Source of the DNA: Kribbella italica
Lineage (GTDB): Bacteria; Actinomycetota; Actinomycetes; Propionibacteriales; Kribbellaceae
NCBI RefSeq assembly: GCF_014205135.1
Contig: NZ_JACHMY010000001.1
Location: forward strand, 2,480,001 to 2,544,000
Direction of reading: 5' to 3'
DNA: 64,000 nucleotides
The position numbers and the translations under genes are program-made. The notes beneath the pieces were generated by a model that saw only the letters and a list, made by a program, of their open reading frames with translations, ran no database searches and was not told where the DNA came from. Positions 16,343 through 27,400 of this stretch are shown in pieces; the first letter of the stretch is position 1; each line of letters begins with the position of its first letter.

Positions 16343-17136
16343 CGCGTGGCCACCCGCCGGTACCGCGACACGGCCAGGGTCAGGAAGATCGCGATGATCC
16401 CGAGCGAGCAGAGCACGGTGTAGAGCGCCGCGTGCTCGGCCGGCCAGCCCTGCGGTTGCGGCAGCGCGGCCGGGGTCGGGTTGCCGAACAGTTCCCGGGC
16501 GGCGTTGGCCAGCGAGGTGATCGGGTTCCACTCCGCGACCGTCGCCAGCGGCTGCGGCATCGCCGTGATCGAGACGAAGCCGGACGAGATGAAGGTGGCC
16601 GGGAACAACCAGATCAGGCCCAGGCTCTGCGCGACCTCGACGCTGCGCGCGACCAGCGCGATGTACGCGCCGACCCACGACATCGCGAAGGCGAACAGCA
16701 GGATCAGGCCGTAGCCGGCCAGCGCGTCGAGCAGGCTGCCGCGGATCCGCCAGCCGATCAGCAGCCCGCACAGGCTGGTGACCGTCAGGCTGATCAGGCT
16801 GGTCGCGAGGTCGGACGTCGTCCGGCCGAGCAGGACCGCGATCCGGGACATCGGCAACGACCGGAACCGGTCGACGACCCCCTTCTGCAGGTCGTTCGCG
16901 AGCCCGATGGTGGTGAACGAGGCGTTGAACGTGACGGTCTGGGCGAAGATCCCGCCCATGATGAACTCCCGGTACGCGTCGCCTCCGAGGCTGCCCCCGA
17001 AGACGTAGCCGAGCAGCAGCACGAACATGATCGGCTGCAGGATGCTGGCGAAGATCGATCCCGGCGTCCGGCGGATGTTCAGCAGGTTCCGCCAGGCCAG
17101 CGAGCTGCTGTCCCGGGTCATCTGGACGATGCTCAT
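16339..17136 (-). CDS. ABC-2 type exporter permease (DrrB-like)
   Basis: This 265-residue protein has six hydrophobic segments and the ABC-2 permease pattern: an N-terminal SLAWRNLLNIRRTPG, a first helix region FASILQPIMFVLLLGYVFGG, a cytoplasmic loop LQKGVVDRFRSLPMSRIAVL, and the conserved NPITSLANAARELFG near the C-terminus. DrrB-type permeases work with a DrrA ATPase to export antibiotics. It overlaps the ATPase upstream and the regulator downstream by 4 nt each, and so most likely exports the peptide made by the NRPS in the same operon. Confidence 0.9.
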   Translation of the reverse strand: MSIVQMTRDSSSLAWRNLLNIRRTPGSIFASILQPIMFVLLLGYVFGGSLGGDAYREFIMGGIFAQTVTFNASFTTIGLANDLQKGVVDRFRSLPMSRIAVLLGRTTSDLATSLISLTVTSLCGLLIGWRIRGSLLDALAGYGLILLFAFAMSWVGAYIALVARSVEVAQSLGLIWLFPATFISSGFVSITAMPQPLATVAEWNPITSLANAARELFGNPTPAALPQPQGWPAEHAALYTVLCSLGIIAIFLTLAVSRYRRVATR

Positions 17137-18266
17137 GCGCCCAGCTCCGCTCTGCTCTGCTCGGCGGCCGCGCCGGTTCCGGTGAGGGCCAGGAACACGT
17201 CGTCGAGCGTCGCCCGCCGCAGACCGATGTCGAGCACGTGGATCCTCTCCTGATTGAGTCGTCCCAGCACGGCGGCCAGCGCGAGCTGTCCTTCCCGTAC
17301 GGCGACCTCCAGCCGTCGGACCCGCCGGTCCACGGTCGGGTCGGCGATCCCGACCCCGCTGAGAATCCGGTACGCCGCGGCGAGGTCGCGCTCGTTGGCC
17401 GTGACCAGCTCCAACCGCTCTCCCCCGGTCCGGCTCTTGAGCTGGTCGCTCGTGCCGTTGGCGATCACCCGCCCGTGGTCGATCACCGCGATCCGGTCGG
17501 CCAGCTGATCGGCTTCCTCCAGGTACTGCGTGGTCAGCAGCACGGTCGCTCCCTCGCGGACCAGTTCGCCCACCACGTCCCAGGTGTCCAGCCGGCTCTG
17601 CGGATCGAGCCCGGTCGTCGGTTCGTCGAGTACGACGACCGGCGGCGCCGCCACCAGAGCGCCGGCCAGGTCGAGCCGGCGCCGCATCCCGCCCGAGTAG
17701 GTCCCGGTCAGCCGGTCGGCGGCATCCGTGAGGTGGAACCGGTCGAGCAGTTCGCGGGACGTCGCGGCGGCTTGCCGCGCGCGCATCCCGTACAGCTTCG
17801 CCACCAAGTAGAGGTTCTCGAAGCCGGTCAGCTTGTCGTCGACCGCGGCGTACTGGCCGGACAGCCCGATCGACCTCCGGACTCCCTCGGGATCCGCGAC
17901 GACGTCGCGGCCCGCGACGGTCACCAGCCCGGAGTCCGGTCGCAGCAGCGTGGTGATGATCCGCACGGTGGTCGTCTTGCCCGCGCCGTTCGGACCCAGC
18001 AACGCGAAGACCTGACCGGCCGGCATCGCCAGATCGACGCCGTCGAGCGCGACCTTGGACCCGAACGACTTGCGCAGCCCCTCGATCTCCACAGCGTGCT
18101 CGCCGCTCAGCTGCTGCCGAGCGACAGGAGCGCGAACCGTCGTTGCCGGCGCGGAGCCACCGTGCGGCGAGCCGCTCCGCAGCCCCTCCACCGGCTGCCG
18201 TGCTTCGGGACGGCGAGGCGATTGCGGTGGCGGCGGGCCCTTGCTGCGTCGGTGCCGCGCGCTCAC
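17133..18266 (-). CDS. ABC transporter ATPase (DrrA-like)
   Basis: The protein is 377 residues. Walker A GPNGAGKTTT, signature YSGGMRRRLDLA and Walker B PPVVVLDEPTTGLDP are intact, with an H-loop-like QYLEEADQLADRI. It is of the daunorubicin-resistance DrrA type, with the C-terminal extension of that family. The first about 55 residues are a low-complexity Pro/Arg/Ser-rich tail absent from typical DrrA, so the GTG at 18266 may be earlier than the core needs, but that GTG overlaps the mbtH stop (GTGA) like every junction in this operon. It energises the permease encoded next, probably as self-resistance and export for the NRPS product. Confidence 0.9.
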   Translation of the reverse strand: MSARHRRSKGPPPPQSPRRPEARQPVEGLRSGSPHGGSAPATTVRAPVARQQLSGEHAVEIEGLRKSFGSKVALDGVDLAMPAGQVFALLGPNGAGKTTTVRIITTLLRPDSGLVTVAGRDVVADPEGVRRSIGLSGQYAAVDDKLTGFENLYLVAKLYGMRARQAAATSRELLDRFHLTDAADRLTGTYSGGMRRRLDLAGALVAAPPVVVLDEPTTGLDPQSRLDTWDVVGELVREGATVLLTTQYLEEADQLADRIAVIDHGRVIANGTSDQLKSRTGGERLELVTANERDLAAAYRILSGVGIADPTVDRRVRRLEVAVREGQLALAAVLGRLNQERIHVLDIGLRRATLDDVFLALTGTGAAAEQSRAELGA

Positions 18267-18487
18267 CGGCGGCTCTCCTGCGCCTGAAGGCTCAGCGGCG
18301 TGATGTCGGTCCAGTTCTTCTCCACGAACTCCAGGCAGGCCTGACGGGAGTCAGGTCCGAAGACCTGGTCCCACCCCGCCGGCACGGCCGCGAAGTCCGG
18401 CCAGAGCGAGTGCTGCTGCTCGGCGTTGACCAGGATCACGTACGTCGCGTCCTCGGACTCGAACGGGTTGGTGGTGCGGTCACTCAT
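18263..18487 (-). CDS. MbtH family NRPS accessory protein
   Basis: The protein is 74 residues with the family signature: NPFESEDATYVILVNAEQQH, then SLWPDFAAVPAGW, and C...W.DITP. MbtH proteins bind adenylation domains and are often needed for their solubility or activity. The gene starts 8 nt inside the 3' end of the NRPS gene, so the two are translated together, and it is the obvious partner of the three A domains there. It could also serve the A domains of the 45-64 kb cluster, which has no mbtH of its own in view. Confidence 0.95.
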   Translation of the reverse strand: MSDRTTNPFESEDATYVILVNAEQQHSLWPDFAAVPAGWDQVFGPDSRQACLEFVEKNWTDITPLSLQAQESRR

Positions 18488-21400
18488 CGTCGGTTCCTGT
18501 CCATGCTCGGGAGCGGTCGAGGAGCGGCTGAACGGCCGCCTCCTGGCGTTCGGTCAGCACGCGCGCGATCAGCGGCCCGATCTCGGCGAGTGCTTCGGGT
18601 TGGGTGAGGCGCGCGTGGGCGGCGTCGACCGGGTACTCGTCGATCTCGCCGGTGATCGCGGCCAGCCAGTCCTGCGGGACGGGCCCGCCGGCCTGACGGT
18701 CGGCCGTCGCGGTGACGAAGAGCAGGTCACCGTCGTACGGCAGCGGGACGAAGTCACGCATCAGGACGGCCTGCGAGACGAAGGCGTCCACACTCGCGCC
18801 CAACTGGTCCTCGGTCAGCCCGCCCATCGGGTTCCCGAGCTCGCGGTAGACGTCGAGCACTCTCGCCCGATCGATCTGCCCCTCGGGCACCGGCAACCCT
18901 TGGTTGTGCAGCAGGGCGGCGAACATCTGCGTCTCGGTCGCCGACTCCAGCCCGTCGGCCGGCGCCTCCGGATAGGCGTCCAGCAGCGCGAGCAGCCCGA
19001 CCTCCTGCCCGGACGCCTGCAGCTGGACGGCGATCTCGTGGGCCAGGTTGCCGCCGAACGACCAGCCGAGCAGGTAGTACGGCCCCTGCGGCTGCACGGT
19101 CCTGATCTGCTCGACGTAGTCGGCCGCGATCGCCTCGATGCTGTCCGGCGTGTACGCCGGGTCCGAGAGCTTGCGCGACTGCAGCCCGTACAGCGGCTGA
19201 TCGGGAGCGAGGTGCCGCAGGAGCCCGGAGTACGTCCACGAGATGCCGCTGGCCGGGTGGATGCAGAACAGCGGCGGCCGTCCGCCACCGATCCGCAGCG
19301 GCAGCAGGACGTCGAGGTCGCCGCCCTCCGTCACCGCGTCGAGCCCCTCGACGAGGCCGGCCACGGTCGGGTTCTCGAAGAGCCGGCGGATCGGCATCTC
19401 GACTCCGAACGCCGTACGGACCTTGCTGATCAGCGAGCTGGCCAGCAGCGAGTGGCCGCCGAGGTCGAAGAAGTTGTCGTCGACCCCGACCCGCTCGACG
19501 CCCAGCGCCTCGGCGAACAGCTTGCAGAGCAGGTCCTCCCGCGGCGACCGCGGCCCGCGGCCGGCCGTCGCCGGCGCGAGCTCCACGTCCGGCAGGGCCC
19601 GGTCGTCCAGCTTGCCGTTCGGTGTCAGCGGCAACTTCTCGACGCTGACGAACGCGCTCGGCACCATGTAGTCCGGCAGTGTGCGGCCGAGAGCGAGCCG
19701 CACGTCCTCGGTCTCGCCGACCAGGTAGGCGACGAGCTTGTCGTCCCGCACCCGGACGACGGCCTCGTCGATCCCCGGCAACGCGATCAGCGCGGCCTCG
19801 ACCTCCGCGGGCTCGACCCGGAACCCGCGCACCTTGACCTGGTCGTCGACCCGGCCGAAGTACTCCAGCGTCGCGTCGTCACGCCAGCGCGCCAGATCAC
19901 CCGTGCGGTACATCCGCTCGCCGCCGTCCCCGAACGGATCGGCGACGAACCGCTCGGACGTCAGCTGACTGCGGTTGAGGTAGCCGCGGGCGACCCCCGC
20001 ACCGGCGAGGTACAGCTCCCCCGGTACGCCGGCAGGCACCGGCCGCAGCCGGGAGTCCAGGACGTACGCCCGCGTGTTGTCGACCGGCCGGCCGATCACC
20101 GGCCGGATCTGGTCGACCAGGTCCGCCACGACGGAATCGACCGTCGATTCGGTCGGGCCGTAGAAGTTGTAGCAGGTCACGCCGTCCAGCTCGCGAAGCT
20201 CGGACCAGAGAGCGTCGTCGACGGCTTCGCCGCCCAGGGCGAGCACTCGCGGACCGCGAGCGCCGTCCAGCAGTCCGGCACCGCGGAGTTGCCGCAGGTA
20301 CGACGGCGTCGTCTCGATGACGTCGATGCGCTGATCCCGCAGATGCTCGACGAGAGCACCGGCGTCGCGGCGTACGTCGTCGTCGATCAGGTGCAGCTCG
20401 TGACCGGCGACCATCCACAGCACCGGGTCCCACGAGGCGTCGAAGGCCAGGGCCGCGGTCAGAGCGACCTTCAGCCGGTCGACGCCCAGTTGTTCCGCTG
20501 CCGGTGCGAAGACGCTCGTCCGGTGGTGCTGCAGCAGGTTCGCCAACGACCGGTGCTCGACCACGACGCCCTTGGGCCGTCCGGTCGATCCGGACGTGTA
20601 GATCACGTACGCCGGGTGCCGCGGCCTCAGCGGTGACTTGCGCTCGGCGTCGGTCAGGTTCTCGCCGGACTGAGCCGCCATCGACGCCTCGACCGCCGAC
20701 GAGTCGAGGTCGAGCCGACGCGTCTCCTCCGGCAGCTCGACACCCTCGCTCGTGATGACGGCAGCGGGAGCAGCGTCGGCGAGCAGGTGGGCGATTCTGT
20801 CCATCGGGTAGCTGAGCTCGACCGGCAGATAGGCCGCGCCGGACTTCAGTACGGCGAGCAGCGCGACCATCGTCGTCGTCGACCGCCCGAGCGCGACCCC
20901 GACGGTGTCCCCCGTACCGATGCCCTGGGCACGGAGAACCCGGGCGAGCCGGTTCGCCGCGGCGTTCAGCTCGCCGCGGTCGAGCGAGCCGTCCGGCGCC
21001 GCGACGGCGAGCTCGTGGTCACGCCCGGCCAGTGCCTCGAACGCTTCCACGATCGTGGCCGAGGGCAACGGACGACTGGTGTCGTTCCAGGTCCGCAGCA
21101 CGGTCTCCACCTCGTCGGCAGCGATCAGTTCGAGTTCGCCGACCCGGCGCCGAGGTGACGCCGCGGCCTCGGTGAGCAGCCGCTCGAGCCAGCCGACCAG
21201 GCGCTGCGCGGTGCTGCGCTCGAAGAGGTCGGCGTCGTACTCCACCGTGCCGCTCAGCCCCGCCGGCGACCCGTCGAGATGATTGCGCTCGGCAATCGAC
21301 AACGAGAGGTCGAACTTCGCGGCCTCGGCCGCGTCCTGCTCGACGACCGTCACGTCCAGCCCCGGCAGGGTGAGCGTTGCCTCCGGCGTGTTCTGCAGCG

Positions 21401-24400
21401 TCAACATCACCTGGAACAACGGGTGACGGCTGAGACTCCGGGCCGGCGACAGCTCCTCGACGACCCGCTCGAACGGGACGTCCTGGTGCTCGAACGCCGC
21501 GAGGTCGCTGGTGCGTACGCGTCCGAGCAGTTCGGCGAACGTCGGGTCACCGGACAGATCGGTCCGCAGGACGAGCGTGTTGACGAAGAAGCCGACGAGT
21601 TCGTCGAGAGCGTCATCGGTCCGGCCGGCGACCGGCGATCCGATCGGGACGTCGGTCCCACCACCCAGACGGGACAACAGAGCGGCCAGTCCGGCGTGGA
21701 GAACCATGAACAAGCTGACCCCGTGCTCGGCCGCGATCGAGGCGAGGCTGCGGTGCAGTTCCTCCGGCAGATCGATCGGCAGCAGACCGGCACGTCGGGT
21801 CGGGGCGACCGGACGTGAGTGGTCGTACGGAAGAGCCAGCTCCTCGGGTACGCCGTCCAGCGCGACCTTCCAGAAGTCGAGCTGCCGCCGCGAGACGCTG
21901 TCCGGATCGGCGTCGTCGCCGAGCACCTCCTGCTGCCAGAGCGCGTAGTCGGCGTACTGGACCGGCAGAGCCGGCAACGACACCTCGCTCCCGGTCGAGC
22001 GAGCCGAGTACGCCGCGGCGAGGTCGCGCGCGAGCGGAGCCGTCGACCAGCCGTCGGTCGCGATGTGGTGCACGACCAGCAGCAGGACATGCTCGTCGGC
22101 GGCGACCTCGTACAGCGTCGCGCGCAGCGGCAGTTCGTGATCCAGCGCGAACGGCCGGGCGACGGCGGCCCTGATCGCGGCCGGCAGAGCAGCCCGATCC
22201 GACGAGACCACCGGCAGCTCGACAGCGCTTTCGCTGAGGATCTCCTGGTACGGGACACCGTCGTCGGTCCTGAAGACGGTCCGCAGGCTCTCGTGACGCG
22301 ACACGACATCGTTGAGCGCCGCGTTGAGCGCCGCTCGGTCGAGCCGGCCCGCGAGATTGAGGGCCATCGGCAAGTGATAGCCGGCGCCGGAGTTCTCGAA
22401 GCTGTTCAGGAACCACAACCGGCGCTGCGCGAAGGACAGCGGGACCCGCTCCGGGCGTACGCGCGGCCGCAGCGGAACCTGCGGCGCGCTGCCGTGCTCG
22501 GGCCAGCGCGCGGCCAAGGCGGCCGGCGTCGGCGCTTCGAAGACGGTGCGGATCGCGATGTCGACGCCGAGCCTGGCCCGAATTCGGCTGACCAGGCGGG
22601 TGACGAGGAGAGAGTGACCGCCGAGCGCGAAGAAGTCGTCGTCCGGGCCAACCTCGTCGGCGCCCAGGGTCTCGGCGAACAGGTCGCACAGCTGCTCCTC
22701 GACCGCGGAGCCGGCCTTCCGGCCGGCACCGCTGGTCGTCGGCTCGGGCAGCCGCTTGCGATCCAGCTTCCCGTTCGCCGTCAGCGGCAACTCCGGTACG
22801 ACGACCACGGCAGCCGGGACCATGTAGTCCGGCAGCTCCCGCGCGACCTTCTGCCGCACTTGCGTCGGATCCAGCAGCGCGCCGGCCGCCGGTACGACGT
22901 ACGCGGCCAGCCGATCAGGCCCCTCGGCGGGACGGTGGACGACCACGGCGGCCGCCGACACGTCGCGGAAGGAGCCCAGAGTCGCTTCGATTTCCCCGAG
23001 CTCGACCCGGAAGCCCCGGATCTTCACCTGGTCGTCGGCCCGCCCAAGGAACTCCAGCACGGCGTCGCGGTTCCAGCGCACCAGGTCGCCGGTCCGGTAC
23101 ATCCGGGTGCCCGGCTCGTCGCCGTACGGGTCGGCGACGAAACGCTCGGTGGTCAGCCCCGGACGCTGGTGGTAACCGCGAGCAAGACCGGCGCCGGCGA
23201 GGTAGAGCTCACCGGCGACCCCCGCCGGGACCGGCTGGAGATTCGCGTCGAGCACGTACGTCCGAAGGTTCTGCACCGCGGCGCCGATCACCGGGACCTG
23301 CCCGGAGCGGATCTCGGCAACGACCGAGTCGACAGTGCACTCCGTCGGCCCGTAGAAGTTGTACGCACGGAGACCGTCCACCGCGGCCAGTTCCTGCCAC
23401 AGCCTGCTGTCGACGGCCTCGCCGCCGAGGGCGAGCACCGACGGGCGATGACGGTCGCTGCCGAGGAGACCCAGGCCGAGCAGGTGCTGGACGTACGAAG
23501 GCGTCGTCTCCATCGCGTCGATCTTCTGCTCGTCCACGTACGCCAGCAGCGCTTCGGGATCACGCCGTACGTCGTCGTCCAGCAGGTGCAGTTCGTGCCC
23601 GTCGAGCATCCACAGGATCGGGTCCCAGGACGCGTCGAACGAGACTCCGGCCGTGTGCGCGACGCGCAGCACGTCCGGGCCGAAGACCTGCGCCCGGTGG
23701 CTGTGGAAGAGGTTCACCAGCGCGCGGTGCTCGACGGCGACGCCCTTGGGCCGGCCGGTCGAACCGGAGGTGTAGAGCAGGTAGGCGAGATCCGCCGGGC
23801 GCACCGGCGTCCCGTCGTACGCCGGAACCGCGCTGGTCCACGTCGACTCGTCGTCGAGCAGCACCCGCTCAGCCGTGGTGTCGAGGGCGTCGATCATCGA
23901 CGTGCTGATCACGACCGTGGGACGAGCGTCGGCGAGCATGTAGGCGACGCGCTCGGCCGGGTACTCGATGTCCATCGGCAGGTAGACCGCGCCGGTCTTC
24001 AGCACCGCCAGCAGCGCGACCACGGTGTCCGCGCTGCGCGGGAGCGACACGGCGACCGGCTTCCCCGCAACGGCGCCGCGAGCTGCGAGAACACTCGCCA
24101 GGCGGTCGGCCCGGTCGCTGAGCTCCTGGAAGGTCAGGCTTCGGTCCGCCGCGACGATCGCCGTCCGGTCGGGGGTCGCGGCGGCCTGCTTCGCGAACAG
24201 TTCCGCGACCGTGAGCGCCGGTACGTCGCGGACGGGTCCGTGCCGATCGGTCAGGACGTGGTGACGCTCGTCCGCCGTCATCAGGTCGAGCTCACGCAGC
24301 CGGCCCGCCGGGTCCTCCAGTACGGCGTTCAGCAGGCGACCGAGGCAGTCAGCGATCCACTGCGCCGTCGTCGCGTCGAAGAGGTCGGCGTTGTACTCCA

Positions 24401-27400
24401 GTCCCCCGACGAGTCCCGCCGGGCGGTGGCGCGCGTCGTACTGCTCCGTCAGGTCGAGTGAGAGGTCGAACTTGGCCGCGCCCGTCGTCGCCGGCGGGTG
24501 CACGGCGACCTGAAGGTCGCCGAGCTCGATCACCGGGGCCGGTGTGTTCTGCAGGCTCAGCATCACCTGGAAGAGCGGGTTGCGACCCGCGATCCGCTCC
24601 GGCTCGAGCTCCTCGACGATGCGGTCGAACGGCACGTCCTGGTTCTCGAACGCCGTCAGGTCGGCGTCGCGGACCCGCTGCAGCAGCGCCTGGAAAGTGG
24701 GATCGCCGGAGACGTCGGCCCGCAGTACGAGGGTGGAGACGAAGAAGCCGACCAGGTCGTCCAGCGCGCGTTCGGTGCGTCCGGCAACAGGTGTCCCGAT
24801 CGGGATGTCCGTGCCGCCGCCCAGCTTGGACAGCAAGGCGGCCAGCGCGGCGTGCAGGGTCATGAACAGGCTCGCACCGTTGTCGGCGGCAAGCTTCGCC
24901 AGCCGGGCGTGCAGGTCGGCGGGCAGCTCGATCGGGACCGTGCCGCCGGCGCCCGACGGCGTGAGCGGCCGCGGGCGGTCGGCCGGCAGAGCCAGCTCGG
25001 CCGGCAGCTCGTCCAGCGCCCGGCGCCAGTGGGCGAGCTGGCTGGAGATCCGGCTCTTCGGGTCGTCCTCGTCACCGAGCAGCTCGCGCTGCCAGAGCGC
25101 GTAGTCGGCGTACTGGATCGTGAGCGGCGCGGTCGGTGCTCCCGAGTACGCCGCGGCGAGGTCGCGGGCGAGCGGTTCGAGCGACCAGCCGTCGGCGGCG
25201 ATGTGATGGACCACCAGCAGCAGCACGTGGTCGTGCGGCGCGAGCTGGATCAGCGTCGGGCGGATCGGGAGCTGGTGCGCCAGATCAAAAGGCGCCGACG
25301 CCAGCCCGGTCAGCTCGTCGTCCAGCTGCTCCGCAGTACTGGAGACGATGTCCAGCGTCACGTCCGCCTGCGGCAGGACGTGCTGGTAGGGCTCGCCGTC
25401 GACGTCGTCGACCATCGTGCGAAGGCTTTCGTGCCGCGCGACCAACTGCTGGAGTGCGCTCTGCAGCGCGGCCCGGTCGAGTTCTCCGGTCAGGCGCAGG
25501 GTGATCGGCAAGTGGTAGTCGGCAGAGGCCGGGTTGAGCCGGTGCATGAACCAGAGACGCTGCTGCGCGAACGAGAGCGGCAGCTGCTCCGGCCTCGCTG
25601 CCGGACGCAGCGGCGGCCGGTCGTCGGCGGCGGAGATCCCCAGCCGCTCGGCCAGCAGCGCGGGCGTCGGCGCCTCGAAGAGCGCGCGGATGCTGAGATC
25701 GGTCGCCAGCTGTTCCCTGATCCGGCCGACCGCACGCGTCGCCAGCAAGGAGTGCCCGCCCAGCGCGAAGAAGTCGTCGTCGACACCGACCGACGGCAGC
25801 TCGAGCACGTCCGCGAAGATCCCGCACAGTGTCTGCTCGAAGTCGGTCGCCGGCTGACGGCGGGTGCTGTCGGCGCGGTCGGCCGGCAGCGCAGTCTTGT
25901 CGAGCTTGCCGTGCGCGGTCAGCGGCAATTCGTCGAGTACGACGATCCGCTGCGGCACCAAGTAGTTGGGGAGCACCTGTGCGAGCTGTTCGCGCAACTG
26001 CTGCCCGGACGCCGCCGTTACGGCGTACCCGATCAGGCGTTCGCCGCTCACGACCACCGCGGCCTGGCGAACGTCGTCCAGCGCGTTGAGCGCGGCCTCG
26101 ACCTCGCCCAGCTCGATCCGGAATCCACGGATCTTGACCTGGCCGTCGGACCGGCCGAGGAACTCCAGGTCGCCTCCGGCGGTTCGGCGTACGAGGTCGC
26201 CGGTGCGGTACATCCGCTCGCCGGCGGCGTCGTACGGGTTCGCGACGAACCGCTCCGCCGTGAGTTCGACACGACCGTCGTAGCCGCGGGCGACGCCTGC
26301 TCCGGCGAGGTACAACTCCCCCGCCTGGTCGACCGGCGCCGGCTGCAACGACGAGTCGAGCACGTACGCGCGCACGTTGCCGATCGGGCGGCCGATGGAC
26401 GGCTGGTCCGCCTCCGGCGTCAGGCGCGTGATCACCGAGTCGACGGTCGCTTCCGTCGGTCCGTAGAAGTTGTAGACCACCAGGCCCGGCGCGTTGCCGA
26501 GCTCCGTCCACAGCGACGAATCGACGGCCTCGCCGCCGAGTGCCCAGACCGTCGGGCCGCCGTTGCCGAGCGCGCCCGCCGACAACAGCTGACGGACGTA
26601 CGACGGCGTGGTCTCGACCGAGTCGATGCCGGTCTCCGCGAGGTAGCGGACGCACTCCTCGGGATCGCGGCGTACGTCGTCCGGAACGATGTGCAGCTCG
26701 TGGCCGGCCAGCATCCACAAGATCGGGTCCCAGGCCGCGTCGAACGCGACGCCGGCCAGGTGGGCGACCCGCAGCACCTCGCGGCCGGTCGCCTCGACCG
26801 CATCGGCGAAGATCGTGGCCTGGTGGCTGGCGAACAGGTTCGCCAGCGAGCGATGCTCGACGGCCACGGGCTTCGGTCGGCCGGTCGAGCCAGAGGTGTA
26901 GGTCAGGTACGCGAGGTCGGTCGGAACCGGCGGCGTCAGGTCGCTCGCAGCCGACCCCGTCAGCTCGCTCAGAACCGGCGGCGTCAGCGCGGCCGGAGCC
27001 GTCGACTCAGCGCCCCCGTCTCCCTGCGCGCGCGTCAGGCGATGCTTCGGCGCGCCGGCCGGCAGCAAGCTCGCCGTCGCGTCGTCCGTCACCACGAGCG
27101 CAGGCGCGGCGTCCTCGATCAGCAAGGCCAAGCGCTCCGACGGGTAGGACACGTCGAGCGGCAAATAGGTCGCACCGGTCTTGCTGACAGCGAGCAGCGC
27201 GACAACGGTCTCCACCGACCGAGGCAGAGCAGTCGCGACGACGTCCCCGCTGCCGATACCGCGGGCAACCAAAGTCCGCGCGAGGCGCTCGGACTCATCG
27301 TCCAACTCGCCGAAGGTCAGGCTCCTGCGCTCGTCGGACACGGCGATGCCGGTCGGGGTCTTCAGGCACTGCTCGGCGAACAGCGCCGGCAGCGTGGTCT

